A stretch of 64,000 bases of DNA from Fomes fomentarius (lineage: Eukaryota; Basidiomycota; Agaricomycetes; Polyporales; Polyporaceae): positions 62,001 to 126,000 of the forward strand of contig JABYQN010000015.1 of NCBI GenBank assembly GCA_022606135.1. Reading direction: 5' to 3'. Shown here piece by piece: positions 47,272 to 57,907 of this stretch. Made by a program: the position numbers and the translations under genes. Numbering within the stretch: the stretch's first letter is position 1; each line of letters opens with the position of its first letter. The notes beneath the pieces were generated by a model that was not told the origin of the DNA, searched no databases, and worked only from the letters and a program-made list of their open reading frames with translations.

Positions 47272-47642
47272 TCAGGAAAAAACCACTTGTCTACAGAGCA
47301 CTATGTAGTCTATGTAGTGGCGGTAGCCTGGTAGACAAGTCCCTTCTCAGTAGTCTCTGTAGCGCCCTCCAATACTCTGTAGCACCAAGCAATACTCTGT
47401 AGGGCAACATAGAGCACCTGTAGCAGCCTATAGAGCTGATGTTTATATAATGCACTTCATATTGTCACAACCAGCTCACAAGGGACTTCATAAATATGCA
47501 GACAAGCAATGTATTGTTGATGGCAAGGGAGAGACAGGTACAACATAACATGTACTACAGCAAGTACTACTACCAGTGCGAAGGCAGAGTATGCATACAG
47601 GCCATCTGACCAACAGATATCCAGGCTGGGGACACTAGAATA

Positions 47643-47922
47643 CAACAGAAATCGGACGGCGGACATACAACAGAAATCAGACGGCGGACATACAACAGAA
47701 AGCGGGCAGCAGACATGCAACAGAGAGCAGACGGCGGAGAGAGCAGACAGTGGAGAGAGCGGGCAGTGGACAGAGCGGACGGTGGACAGAGTGGATGGTA
47801 GACAGAGCGGATGGCGGACAGAGCGGATGGTGGACAGAGCGAATGGCAGACAGAGCAGACGGCAGACAGAGCAGACGGCAGACAGAGTGGATAGCGGACA
47901 GAGCAGATGGCGGACAGAGCAG
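47643..47922. repeat. Minisatellite in element D, left part
   Basis: Tandem 16-nt unit, typically ACAGAGCGGATGGCGG, with variants; the first 70 bp have a longer unit built on ACAGAAATCGGACGGCGGAC. It continues beyond the copia insertions at 60819-60913. Apparent long frames here are repeat artefacts. Confidence 0.8.
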
Positions 47923-47927
47923 TGATG

Positions 47928-48491
47928 TGTTGAACTTCCGGACTACCGGCTGTGCTCGGACCGGAGTTGTGTACACTTGTTTATGGTCATATGATTAGAT
48001 AGGCTGTGTTCCTACTTACCATTTATGGTTTTCTTTGTTCTCCTACTGTACTTTCCCATGACCATATGGTTACTGTGCATTCCTGTGTGTACCAGTGCGT
48101 TCTACACTGCACCGGACTCTTCTAGACCTTATGTCTGACTCATGCTATGACTGTATCTGACTCATATGCCGATACGGACTCTGACTCATCGTCTTATGGC
48201 TACATGTGACTGCTTCATTCGCTGACTCATGGACTCATCCCTCATGTATAAAAGCAGTCCCTTCTTCGCCTCTGCTCTTCAGTCGTTCGCTCACTGACTG
48301 AAGAGTAAGTCTCTTACCTACATATGCTCTACTACTTCTTACTAACTTAGTACTTGTAGTCCCTCTCTGTTGTGACTTACAGGTACTTCACTATGCAATA
48401 TAGTCGTTCGCTCACTGACTGAAGATCCCTCTCTGTTGTGACTTACAGTGACTTACAGTCGCTCCTCGCCTTACAGGTTCAGAGTTCATCA
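47928..48491 (+). repeat. C1 5' LTR
   Basis: Starts TGTTGAAC, ends GTTCATCA. Contains the promoter described separately and, after the TATA box, internal duplications of CGTTCGCTCACTGACTGAAG and CTCTCTGTTGTGACTTACAG. Confidence 0.95.
48136..48253 (+). promoter_or_regulatory. C1 LTR promoter: four TGACTCA sites and a TATA box
   Basis: Perfect TGACTCA heptamers at 48136, 48158, 48182 and 48223, then TATAAAA at 48247-48253. TGACTCA is the consensus site of Gcn4/AP-1-type bZIP activators. All four are kept in the C2 LTRs (as TGAGTCA on the plus strand), whose TATA reads TATATAA. Confidence 0.65.
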
Positions 48492-48510
48492 GGTTATGAG
48501 CCCTGCGCTC
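48492..48510 (+). other. C1 primer-binding site (initiator tRNA-Met, internal)
   Basis: GGTTATGAGCCCTGCGCTC follows the LTR directly. It is complementary to the anticodon-stem region of fungal initiator tRNA-Met (GCGCAGGGCTCATAACC), the half-tRNA priming known from Drosophila copia. Confidence 0.75.
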
Positions 48511-49103
48511 TAATCAGTTGCTCCTCTGTCGACACTCTGCGCGCAAACTCTGTTCGTCGACTCTCTGCCCGTGCACTCTCCTCCACTTTCCCTAACTCTT
48601 GACTGTGCCCTCCGACACTGCTGCCAGGGGGACTTTACTGCGCTCGTGACGCAGCCCTGAGCGCTTTTTAGTAGTCGCTATCTAGTATCTCTGTACAACC
48701 TTTGGTGCTTTCGCGGCACACGGGTTTTCAAGTATCCTCAGCCAGGCCACGCACTTGCGCCCGCCAGCTGTTGTAGCCGGGGTGGTTATCACCTTTGGAC
48801 CGGAGGACAACCGTTCGGACCCTCCTTACTATACTCTTTTTGATACCTAGACTCGTATAGCTTTTCTTGGGCACAGTTGGCGACTTCTATCTGGATTGTT
48901 GGGAATATCGGCTTCCTGACCTTCTGGCTCACCTCAATAGGTGTTCCTCTCTACCAGATCTCGCACGTGGCAAGTCAATCATCGCGTTTTTTCTCTGAAC
49001 CATCGTACTGGAGCCGCCTACTACTGCCAATAGTCCTCAGCTCAGCTCCGACTCTGAAGCTGAAGTCAACGCTGAACTTGCAGAACATCATTCTACTGCA
49101 TCA

Positions 49104-52100
49104 GTGTTTGATTGCTCGGAACAGCCCCATCTCTTTGATCTAGACGATCAGGTCGATCGTTATCACTACGTCTACGACGACGGAGAGCAGGAGTGGGACC
49201 AGTGCGACGTACAGCTCTGTCCCAATCGCTACAATCAACTCCCTCTTCCGTACGAACCGACCTTTCACTGGGCATATCCAGCAACTTGGCAGCAGGACAC
49301 CGACCCACAACACGGAGTTCCTCTTCCCTATCTTCAGGAAGAAACTCACGCACAGCCCTCCTCGTCTCGTCCTGATTTCTATCTCCGATCGCTCTTCGGA
49401 AACTCCCCTCCTGTCGATTCAAGTCCTCTTCCTCCAGTCTACCTTCCTCCTCCTATCGTCACTGCGCCCCCTGTCGCGCCTATCACATTCACTCTAGAAT
49501 TCAAGGAGGAATATCTCGATTCTCCCCAATACCTCTTATCTATCATGGGAGATATCAAGGTCGACTCTATCCCTGTCCTCTCTTCGGCGAATCAGTACAA
49601 CGACTGGTCTGCCAAGATGAAGGGCTATTTCATCTTCATGGACTGTTGGAGTGTTGTCAAAGGCGCTACTCGTCCTACTGAGCAAGCTGCCAAGGACAAG
49701 TGGGATAAACTTGATGGGCAAGCTCGCGGCATGATGTACATGCGTGTCGCACCAAACTTTCACTACGTTCTGGACACTCAGATTCCTGTCTCGGGTGGAC
49801 AACCCAGGGACATGACTGCTGCTGAGTCCTGGGAAGCGTTACAGAACAAGTTTGGCAAGCCTAACAGTGCCCACGTCTGGGGTTTGTTCGAGTCGCTCGT
49901 CGCTGAGCCTCGGATGAACGAACAGAAGCCCCTTCAGGATCAGATGATGCGTCTTATCACACGCCTGCGCGAAATTAGTAGCAACGGTGTCACGCTCTCT
50001 GACAACATGCAAGCCCTTCTCTTGATGTCCAAGATCCCGGAGTCGTACCGGTCCATGGTTTCTGCGCTTATGGCAACCACAGACCTCGACAAGGTCACTC
50101 TCGACAACATCCAGTCGAAGACCTTGGCTGAGGAGTCCATGCGCAAGAACGGCCAGTCTGCGAACAAGGTCTCCCAGACCAAGCCGAAGCCCAAGGGTCC
50201 CTGCTCTCATTGCGGGAGTGGCTCTCATCACGAGTCCAACTGCTATCAGAAGTACCCTGAGAAGCGTCCCAAAGGCAAGGGCAAGGGTAAAGGGAAGGAC
50301 AAAGACAAGGATAAGGACAAGGGGAAGAATAAGGACACTTCTCATAACCATGCGCACGTCACTACCGAGTCTGTATCATCTGTACTTGTAGCCGGTTCGT
50401 CTAACATCGCTGCTTCTTTCTACGATGAGGCTATGGCCTCAAACAGTGTGAACTGGACTGCATGGCTGATGGACTCTGGAGCCTCTCAACATATCACTGG
50501 TGATCTCTCTGAGTTCATTGAGTACCAACCCTTCGATACGCCTGTACTGTTTAACACTGCTGGACAAGGTGATAGCAGCGTCATTCAGGCACTTGGGGAA
50601 GGAACTCTGTCTGGAGAAACCTGGTTAGACGGTCAGAAGGTAGCAATTACTCTGAACCACGTCTACTATATACCAGGCACCATTGGTCACATCTTCTCGA
50701 CTGGCTCCATTGAGCGCAATGGTTACTCCCTCTTTCAAGGGGATGGGCGCATGTGCATTTTCGACAAGCTGCCTGACGGCGCTGTCAAACATGGTTCGAC
50801 GATTCATATCAAGGGTCGTAAGATCCTGGAGGCACGATACAACCCCTCGTCTAATTGTTATTGGACAATTATTGAGCTTCACAACAGCAAGCGCGTCCAT
50901 CTCAATGTCCGTAAGTTCAAGACCTGGCACCGTCGCTTTGGTCATGCGGGCAAGGACGTTCTGCGCAACCTTCCTAAGCATACTAAGGGGGTTGATGCTG
51001 TTGATCCTGCAGACGAAGAACCGTGTGATGGATGTGCTTTTGGCAAATCCACTCGTAACCCCTTTCCACCTTCTGAGAAGCGCGCTACTGAAGTTCTCGA
51101 GCGAGTCCATACAGACCTCGATGGACCGATGCGCACTCAGGCTATTGGAGGTTGGAAATACTTCGCCGGTTTCATTGATGACTATTCTGGTCTCGCTCGT
51201 GCTTACTTCCTTAAACACAAGTCTGACGCGATCCAAGCGTTCAAAGACTATAAGGCGTGGGCTGAGAACCAGACCGGCAAGAAGATCAAATCGATCCGCT
51301 CAGATCGAGGGGGGGAATACACATCAGATGAGTTCTCTACACTTCTTCGTTCGCACGGTATCGAGCACCAGAAGACTCTACCGGGTTCGCCTCAACAGAA
51401 TGGACGTGCTGAGCGCTGGAATCGCACTATTACTGAAAAGGCTCTGTCTATGCTCCACCAAACAGGCCTTAGTCATGGTTTCTGGCAACTCGCTCTTGAC
51501 GCAGCCGTTCATATCTACAATCGTCAACCTATGCGACGACACAAGTGGTCGTGCCCCATCACTGTTTGGGATGGTACCGTTCCGGACGTCTCTTACTTCA
51601 GAGTGTTTGGGTGCAAAGCTTTTGTCCACGTGCAGAAGGCAAAGCGCGAAGGGAAACTCGACAAGAAGGCTGTCGAGATGATCTTCGTCGGGTATGAGTC
51701 TGGTTCCAAGGGGTATAGGTTTTGGAATCCAGCCAACCGCTCTATCGTCGTGTCCCGCGATGCAACATTTGACGAAGAGTCTTTCCCTGCTCGTAACTTA
51801 CCTGGTAACCGTCCTTCTACCCCGGACGACAGTCCGTTCTCAGATGATCAATTGGATGATTCCTCGAACGATGACTCTGATTTGGTCGATCCCAATGATG
51901 CAATTCCTTTCATTCCTCCCAACCTCTTCGAACCACCACAACCTGACCCTCCAGTGGATGCTGATCCCGCTCCTCCTGCAGAAGCTCCTGCTGAGCCTCC
52001 TCCTCCTCCGCAACGTCCTCCTACGCCGCCTCCTGTCGTTCCTCCTCGTCCTCCTCACAAACGTGGTCGTCACCCTCCAGTGGGAGCTAATGAACCAAGC

Positions 52101-52877
52101 ATTGCTCGTGACCGTCCTCGTCGCGAAAAAGCTGGTATTCCCCACAAGGACAGGACTGATAACAACGTGTATGACGATCCTGCACGTGCTGATAATCAGA
52201 TCGACAAGGATGGCAATCTGCGTGAAGCGGAGACGATACTCGCTTTTCTAGCTGCTGCTCAGTATAAAGCTGGCTTACCTCAGTCGCACAAGGAAGCCAT
52301 GCGCTCACCTGATGCTGGGAAATGGCGCGAAGCTGAGAAGTCGGAGTTTGAGTCGCTTATGGAGAATAAGACTTGGGTTCTCGTTTCTCGTCCCAAGGGC
52401 CGGCATGTTGTCTCTAACCGCTGGGTCTATGACATCAAACATGATGGGCGGTACAAGGCTCGTCTTGTTGCAAAGGGTTTCACTCAGGTGTGGGGAGAGG
52501 ACTACCATGAGACGTTCTCTCCAGTGGCGCGGTTTGAGTCTATCCGGTATTTACTCGCGCATGCAGCGCTTGAGGACTGGGACATCGAGTCAATGGATGT
52601 CAAGACCGCGTTCCTGAATGGTGATCTAAATGAGGAGATTTATATGGAACAGCCGGAAGGCTGGGTCGTTCCTGGGAAGGAAGATCACGTCTGTCTACTC
52701 AAAAAGGCTATCTATGGTCTTAAGCAGGCGTCGCGTCAGTGGAATGCGAAAATCCATCAATCGCTTCTAGATCTGGGATTTACACGGACATATTCTGATG
52801 CTGGGATCTACGTATATCGGCGACAAGGGGGGATCACGTCACGATTGTCGTTCTTTATGTCGACGATCTACTTCTGA
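49104..52877 (+). CDS. gag-pol: C1 Gag-protease-integrase-RT (first frame)
   Basis: Frame open from about 49001; first ATG is 49545 (MGDIKVDSIPV). Codons before that ATG encode HLFD...EWDQCDVQLCPNRYN, which needs splicing or a non-AUG start. From the ATG: UBN2-type Gag (SSANQYNDWSAKMKGYF), CCHC knuckle CSHCGSGSHHESNC, a Lys/Asp run, protease WLMDSGASQHITGD, GAG-pre-integrase WHRRFGHAG with CDGCAFGKS, DDE integrase (VHTDLDGPM, IRSDRGGEY, GRAERWNRT), a Pro-rich linker, and RT up to IYGLKQASRQWNAKIH. A G6 run at 52827-52832 then moves the YVDD codons into the -1 frame, and this frame stops at 52877. Confidence 0.92.
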   Translation: MFDCSEQPHLFDLDDQVDRYHYVYDDGEQEWDQCDVQLCPNRYNQLPLPYEPTFHWAYPATWQQDTDPQHGVPLPYLQEETHAQPSSSRPDFYLRSLFGNSPPVDSSPLPPVYLPPPIVTAPPVAPITFTLEFKEEYLDSPQYLLSIMGDIKVDSIPVLSSANQYNDWSAKMKGYFIFMDCWSVVKGATRPTEQAAKDKWDKLDGQARGMMYMRVAPNFHYVLDTQIPVSGGQPRDMTAAESWEALQNKFGKPNSAHVWGLFESLVAEPRMNEQKPLQDQMMRLITRLREISSNGVTLSDNMQALLLMSKIPESYRSMVSALMATTDLDKVTLDNIQSKTLAEESMRKNGQSANKVSQTKPKPKGPCSHCGSGSHHESNCYQKYPEKRPKGKGKGKGKDKDKDKDKGKNKDTSHNHAHVTTESVSSVLVAGSSNIAASFYDEAMASNSVNWTAWLMDSGASQHITGDLSEFIEYQPFDTPVLFNTAGQGDSSVIQALGEGTLSGETWLDGQKVAITLNHVYYIPGTIGHIFSTGSIERNGYSLFQGDGRMCIFDKLPDGAVKHGSTIHIKGRKILEARYNPSSNCYWTIIELHNSKRVHLNVRKFKTWHRRFGHAGKDVLRNLPKHTKGVDAVDPADEEPCDGCAFGKSTRNPFPPSEKRATEVLERVHTDLDGPMRTQAIGGWKYFAGFIDDYSGLARAYFLKHKSDAIQAFKDYKAWAENQTGKKIKSIRSDRGGEYTSDEFSTLLRSHGIEHQKTLPGSPQQNGRAERWNRTITEKALSMLHQTGLSHGFWQLALDAAVHIYNRQPMRRHKWSCPITVWDGTVPDVSYFRVFGCKAFVHVQKAKREGKLDKKAVEMIFVGYESGSKGYRFWNPANRSIVVSRDATFDEESFPARNLPGNRPSTPDDSPFSDDQLDDSSNDDSDLVDPNDAIPFIPPNLFEPPQPDPPVDADPAPPAEAPAEPPPPPQRPPTPPPVVPPRPPHKRGRHPPVGANEPSIARDRPRREKAGIPHKDRTDNNVYDDPARADNQIDKDGNLREAETILAFLAAAQYKAGLPQSHKEAMRSPDAGKWREAEKSEFESLMENKTWVLVSRPKGRHVVSNRWVYDIKHDGRYKARLVAKGFTQVWGEDYHETFSPVARFESIRYLLAHAALEDWDIESMDVKTAFLNGDLNEEIYMEQPEGWVVPGKEDHVCLLKKAIYGLKQASRQWNAKIHQSLLDLGFTRTYSDAGIYVYRRQGGITSRLSFFMSTIYF

Positions 52878-53818
52878 TGGGCGATCAGTCTAGTCATATC
52901 AAACAAGTCAAGCGTTCGCTTTCTAAGCAGTACAAGATGACGGACTTGGGATCTGTACAGCGCTTCCTTGGTCTTCGCATCACTCGTGATCGATCTACTC
53001 GTATGATTGACATCGACCAGGAAGAGTACATCCAGTCTGTTCTCGAGCGCTTTCAGATGGCTGACTGTAAACCCTCACGTACACCCCTTCCTGCTGGTGC
53101 TGTCTTGGCAAGTGCCGACGAACCAGCTTCCGATCAGTTCAGGCAACGCTACCAGAGTCTCATTGGCAGTCTTTTGTACGCCATGCTTGGAACGCGTCCT
53201 GATATCTCCTTCGCTGTCACACGGTTATCGAAGTACAATGCCAATCCCTCTGAAGCGCACATGAGTTATGCGAAGTATGTCCTGCGTTACCTTCAAGGGA
53301 CAAAGGTGTATCGCTTGCGCTACAAGGGAGCGTCTAATGACGGTCTGATTTCCTATTCGGATTCAGATTGGGCCGAAGACCATGATGATCGGCATTCTAC
53401 CTCTGGCTTCGTCTTCTTGATGGCAGGTGGTGCTATATCGTGGGCTTCGAGGCGTCAGCCTACCATTTCGCTCTCCTCTACTGAGGCGGAATATAAAGCG
53501 GCCTCTGATACCTGTCGTCAGTTGATCTGGCTGAGGACGTTTGGCGATGAACTTGGTGATGACTTGACCAGGCCGACACCCATGTGTTTAGACAACCAGG
53601 GTTCGATTTTCCTGTCAGTCAATCCAGTAGTCGACCGGCGTACCAAGCACATAGAGATTCGCTACCACTTCATTCGTGAACAAGTGGAGTCTGGCTCTGT
53701 CGAGATCTTCTATGTTGCGACCGCGGATCAGTTGGCTGATTCTCTCACAAAGAACGTGCCTTATTCCATTTTGGCAAAGTTCGTGGATGAGATCGGTCTT
53801 GTTTCCGTTGCATCTTGA
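52833..53818 (+). CDS. pol: C1 RT active site and RNase H (second frame)
   Basis: -1 relative to the previous frame. Reads VVLYVDDLLLMGD (YVDD at 52856-52867), LGLRITRD, then copia-type RNase H: SYSDSDWAED, STSGFVFLMAGGAISW, SLSSTEAEYKAAS, HIEIRYHFIREQV and DQLADSLTK. Ends at 53818, 11 nt before the 3' LTR. Intact. Confidence 0.92.
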
Positions 53819-53829
53819 ACGAGTGGGAG

Positions 53830-54393
53830 TGTTGAACTTCCGGACTACCGGCTGTGCTCGGACCGGAGTTGTGTACACTTGTTTATGGTCATATGATTAG
53901 ATAGGCTGTGTTCCTACTTACCATTTATGGTTTTCTTTGTTCTCCTACTGTACTTTCCCATGACCATATGGTTACTGTGCATTCCTGTGTGTACCAGTGC
54001 GTTCTACACTGCACCGGACTCTTCTAGACCTTATGTCTGACTCATGCTATGACTGTATCTGACTCATATGCCGATACGGACTCTGACTCATCGTCTTATG
54101 GCTACATGTGACTGCTTCATTCGCTGACTCATGGACTCATCCCTCATGTATAAAAGCAGTCCCTTCTTCGCCTCTGCTCTTCAGTCGTTCGCTCACTGAC
54201 TGAAGAGTAAGTCTCTTACCTACATATGCTCTACTACTTCTTACTAACTTAGTACTTGTAGTCCCTCTCTGTTGTGACTTACAGGTACTTCACTATGCAA
54301 TATAGTCGTTCGCTCACTGACTGAAGATCCCTCTCTGTTGTGACTTACAGTGACTTACAGTCGCTCCTCGCCTTACAGGTTCAGAGTTCATCA
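53830..54393 (+). repeat. C1 3' LTR
   Basis: 564 bp, preceded by a short purine-rich stretch (GAGTGGGAG). It abuts the C2 LTR with no spacer. Confidence 0.95.
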
Positions 54394-54947
54394 TGATGAA
54401 CTCTGAACCTGTAAGGCGAGGAGCGACTGTAAGTCACAACAGAGAGGGATCTTCAGTCAGTGAGCGAACGACTATATTGCATAGTGAAGTACCTGTAAGT
54501 CACAACAGAGAGGGACTACAAGTACTAAGTCAGTAAGAAGTAGTAGAGCATATGTAGGTAAGAGACTTACTCTTCAGTCAGTGAGCGAACGACTGAAGAG
54601 CAGAGGCGAAGAAGGGACTGCTTATATACATGAGGGATGAGTCCATGAGTCAGCGAATAAAGCAGTCACATGTAGCCATAAGACGATGAGTCAGAGTCCG
54701 TATCGGCGTATGAGTCAGATACAGTCATAGCATGAGTCAGACATAAGGTCTAGAAGAGTCCGGTGCAGTGTAGAACGCACTGGTACGCACAGGAATGCAC
54801 AGTAACCATATGGTCATGGGAAAGTACAGTAGGAGAACAAAGAAAACCATAAATGGTAAGTAGGAACACAGCCTATCTAATCATATGACCATAAACAAGT
54901 GTACACAACTCCGGTCCGAGCACAGCCGGTAGTCCGGAAGTTCAACA
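54394..54947 (-). repeat. C2 3' LTR
   Basis: 554 bp, inverted relative to 53830-54393, so 53830-54947 is a spacerless palindrome of about 1.1 kb. Confidence 0.94.
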
Positions 54948-54958
54948 CTCCCACTCGT

Positions 54959-55944
54959 TCAAGATGCAACGGAAACAAGACCGATCTCATCAACGAACTT
55001 TGCCAAAATGGAATAAGGCACGTTCTTTGTGAGAGAATCAGCCAACTGATCCGTGGTTGCAACATAGAAGATCTCGACAGAGCCAGACTCCACCTGTTCA
55101 CGAATGAAGTGGTAGCGAATCTCTATGTGCTTGGTACGCCGGTCGACTACTGGATTGACTGACAGGAAAATCGAACCCTGGTTGTCTAGACACATGGGTG
55201 TCGGCCTGGTCAAATCATCACCAAGTTCATTGCCGAACGTCCTCAGCCAGATCAACTGACGACAGGTATCAGAGGCCGCTTTGTATTCCGCCTCAGTAGA
55301 GGAGAGCGAAATGGTAGGCTGACGCCTCGAAGCCCACGATATAGCACCACCTGCCATCAAGAAGACGAAGCCAGAGGTAGAATGCCGATCATCACGGTCT
55401 TCGGCCCAATCTGAATCCGAATAGGAAATCAGACCGTCATTAGACACTCCCTTGTAGCGCAAGCGATACGCCTTTGTCCCTTGAAGGTAACGCAGGACAT
55501 ACTTCGCATAACTCATGTGCGCTTCAGAGGGATTGGCATTGTACTTCGATAACCGTGTGACAGCGAAGGAGATATCAGGACGCGTTCCAAGCATGGCGTA
55601 CAAAAGACTGCCAATGAGACTCTGGTAGCGTTGCCTGAACTGATCGGAAGCTGGTTCGTCGGCACTTGCCAAGACAGCACCAGCAGGAAGGGGTGTACGT
55701 GAGGGTTTACAGTCAGCCATCTGAAAGCGCTCGAGAACAGACTGGATGTACTCTTCCTGGTCGATGTCGATCATACGAGTGGATCGATCACGAGTGATGC
55801 GAAGACCAAGGAAGCGCTGTACAGATCCCAAGTCCGTCATCTTGTACTGCTTAGAAAGCGAACACTTGACTTGTTTGATGTGACTAGACTGATCGCCCAT
55901 CAGAAGTAAATCGTCGACATAAAGAACGACAATTGTGACGTGAT
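54959..55944 (-). CDS. pol: C2 RT active site and RNase H
   Basis: Same as the second frame of C1 (YVDD, copia RNase H motifs) with a few substitutions, including FGNELGDD for FGDELGDD and ATTDQLADS for ATADQLADS. Frame starts after a six-base G run at 55950-55945 on the minus strand. Confidence 0.9.
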
Positions 55945-57907
55945 CCCCCCTTGTCGCCGATATACGTAAATCCCAGCATCAGAATATGTCCGTGTAAATC
56001 CCAGATCTAGAAGCGATTGATGGATTTTTGCATTCCACTGACGCGACGCCTGCTTAAGACCATAGATAGCCTTTTTGAGTAGACAGACGTGATCTTCCTT
56101 CCCAGGAACGATCCAGCCTTCTGGCTGTTCCATATAAATCTCCTCATCTAGATCACCATTCAGGAACGCGGTTTTGACATCCATTGACTCGACGTCCCAG
56201 TCCTCAAGCGCTGCATGCGCGAGTAAATACCAGATAGACTCAAACCGCGCCACTGGAGAGAACGTCTCATGGTAGTCCTCTCCCCACACCTGAGTGAAAC
56301 CCTTTGCAACCAGACGAGCTTTGTACCGCCCATCATGTTTGATGTCATAGACCCAGCGGTTAGAGACAACATGCCGGCCCTTGGGACGAGGAACGAGAAC
56401 CCAAGTCTTATTCTCCATAAGCGACTCAAACTCCGACTTCTCAGCTTCGCGCCATTTCCCAGCATCAGGTGAGCGCATGGCTTCCTTGTGCGACTGAGGT
56501 AAGCCAGCTTTATACTGAGCAGCAGCTAGAAAAGCGAGTATCGTCTCCGCTTCACGCAGATTGCCATCCTTGTCGATCTGATTATCAGTACGTGCAGGAT
56601 CGTCATACACGTTGTTATCAGTCCTGTCCTTGTGGGGAATACCAGCTTTTTCGCGACGAGGACGGTCACGAGCAATGCTTGGTTCATTGGCTCCCACTGG
56701 AGGGTGACGACCACGTTTGTGAGGAGGACGAGGAGGAACGACAGGAGGTGGCGTAGGAGGACGTTGCGGAGGAGGAGGAGGCTCAGCAGGAGCTTCTGCA
56801 GGAGGAGCGGGATCAGCATCCGCTGGAGGGTCAGGTTGTGGTGGTTCGAAGAGGTTGGGAGGAATGAAAGGAATTGCATCATTGGGATCGACCAAATCAG
56901 AGTCATCGTTCGAGGAATCATCCAATTGATCATCTGAGAACGGACTGTCGTCCAGGGTAGAAGGACGGTTGCCAGGTAAGTTACGAGCAGGGAAAGACTC
57001 TTCGTCAAATGTTGCATCGCGGGACACGACGATAGAGCGGTTGGCTGGATTCCAAAACCTGTACCCCTTGGAACCAGACTCATACCCAACGAAGATCATC
57101 TTGACAGCCTTCTTGTCGAGTTTCCCTTCGCGCTTTGCCTTCTGCACGTGGACAAAAGCTTTGCACCCAAACACTCTGAAGTAAGAGACGTCCGGAACGG
57201 TACCATCCCAAACAGTGATGGGGCACGACCACTTGTGTCGTCGCATAGGTTGACGATTGTAGATATGAACGGCTGCGTCAAGAGCGAGTTGCCAGAAACC
57301 ATGACTAAGGCCTGCTTGGTGGAGCATAGACAGAGCCTTTTCAGTAATAGTGCGGTTCCAGCGCTCAGCACGTCCATTCTGTTGAGGCGAACCCGGTAGA
57401 GTCTTCTGGTGCTCGATACCGTGCGAACGAAGAAGTGTAGAGAACTCGTCTGATGTGTATTCCCCCCCTCGATCTGAGCGGATCGATTTGATCTTCTTGC
57501 CGGTCTGGTTCTCAGCCCACGCCTTATAGTCTTTGAACGCTTGGATCGCGTCAGACTTGTGTTTAAGGAAGTAAGCACGAGCGAGACCAGAATAGTCATC
57601 AATGAAACCGGCGAAGTATTTCCATCCTCCGATAGCCTGAGTGCGCATTGGTCCATCGAGGTCTGTATGGACTCGCTCGAGAACTTCAGTAGCGCGCTTC
57701 TCAGAAGGTGGAAAGGGGTTACGAGTGGATTTGCCAAAAGCACATCCATCACACGGTTCTTCATCTGCAGGATCAACAGCATCAACCCCCTTAGTATGCT
57801 TAGGAAGGTTGCGCAGAACATCCTTGCCCGCATGACCAAAGCGACGGTGCCAGGTCTTGAACTTACGGACATTGAGATGGACGCGCTTGCTGTTGTGAAG
57901 CTCGATA
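55900..57907 (-). pseudogene. pol: C2 integrase and RT (first frame), downstream of a 20-nt deletion
   Basis: Same domains as C1 from WHRRFGHAG through RT up to the G6 run. Its upstream end near 57907-57912 is shifted against Gag-protease by loss of 20 nt relative to C1; AATT at both edges of the lost piece points to microhomology-mediated deletion. Gag-Pol cannot be made in one piece. Confidence 0.88.

Larger units (their letters stand above)
47928..54393 (+). mobile_element. Ty1/copia retrotransposon C1
   Basis: 6466 bp with 564-bp LTRs (47928-48491 and 53830-54393) that look identical. Target duplication TGATG at 47923-47927 and 54394-54398; the right copy is also the first five bases of C2, so C1 landed in the very end of C2's LTR. 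Gene order is copia-type: Gag, protease, integrase, RT, RNase H. A -1 frame change just before the RT active site is the only visible defect in pol. Confidence 0.95.

Noticed and set aside
47457..47976. Repetitive Pro/Ser/Leu-rich frames around 47.5-48.0 kb
   Set aside because: Products of translating the 16-nt minisatellite; they run into the copia LTR.
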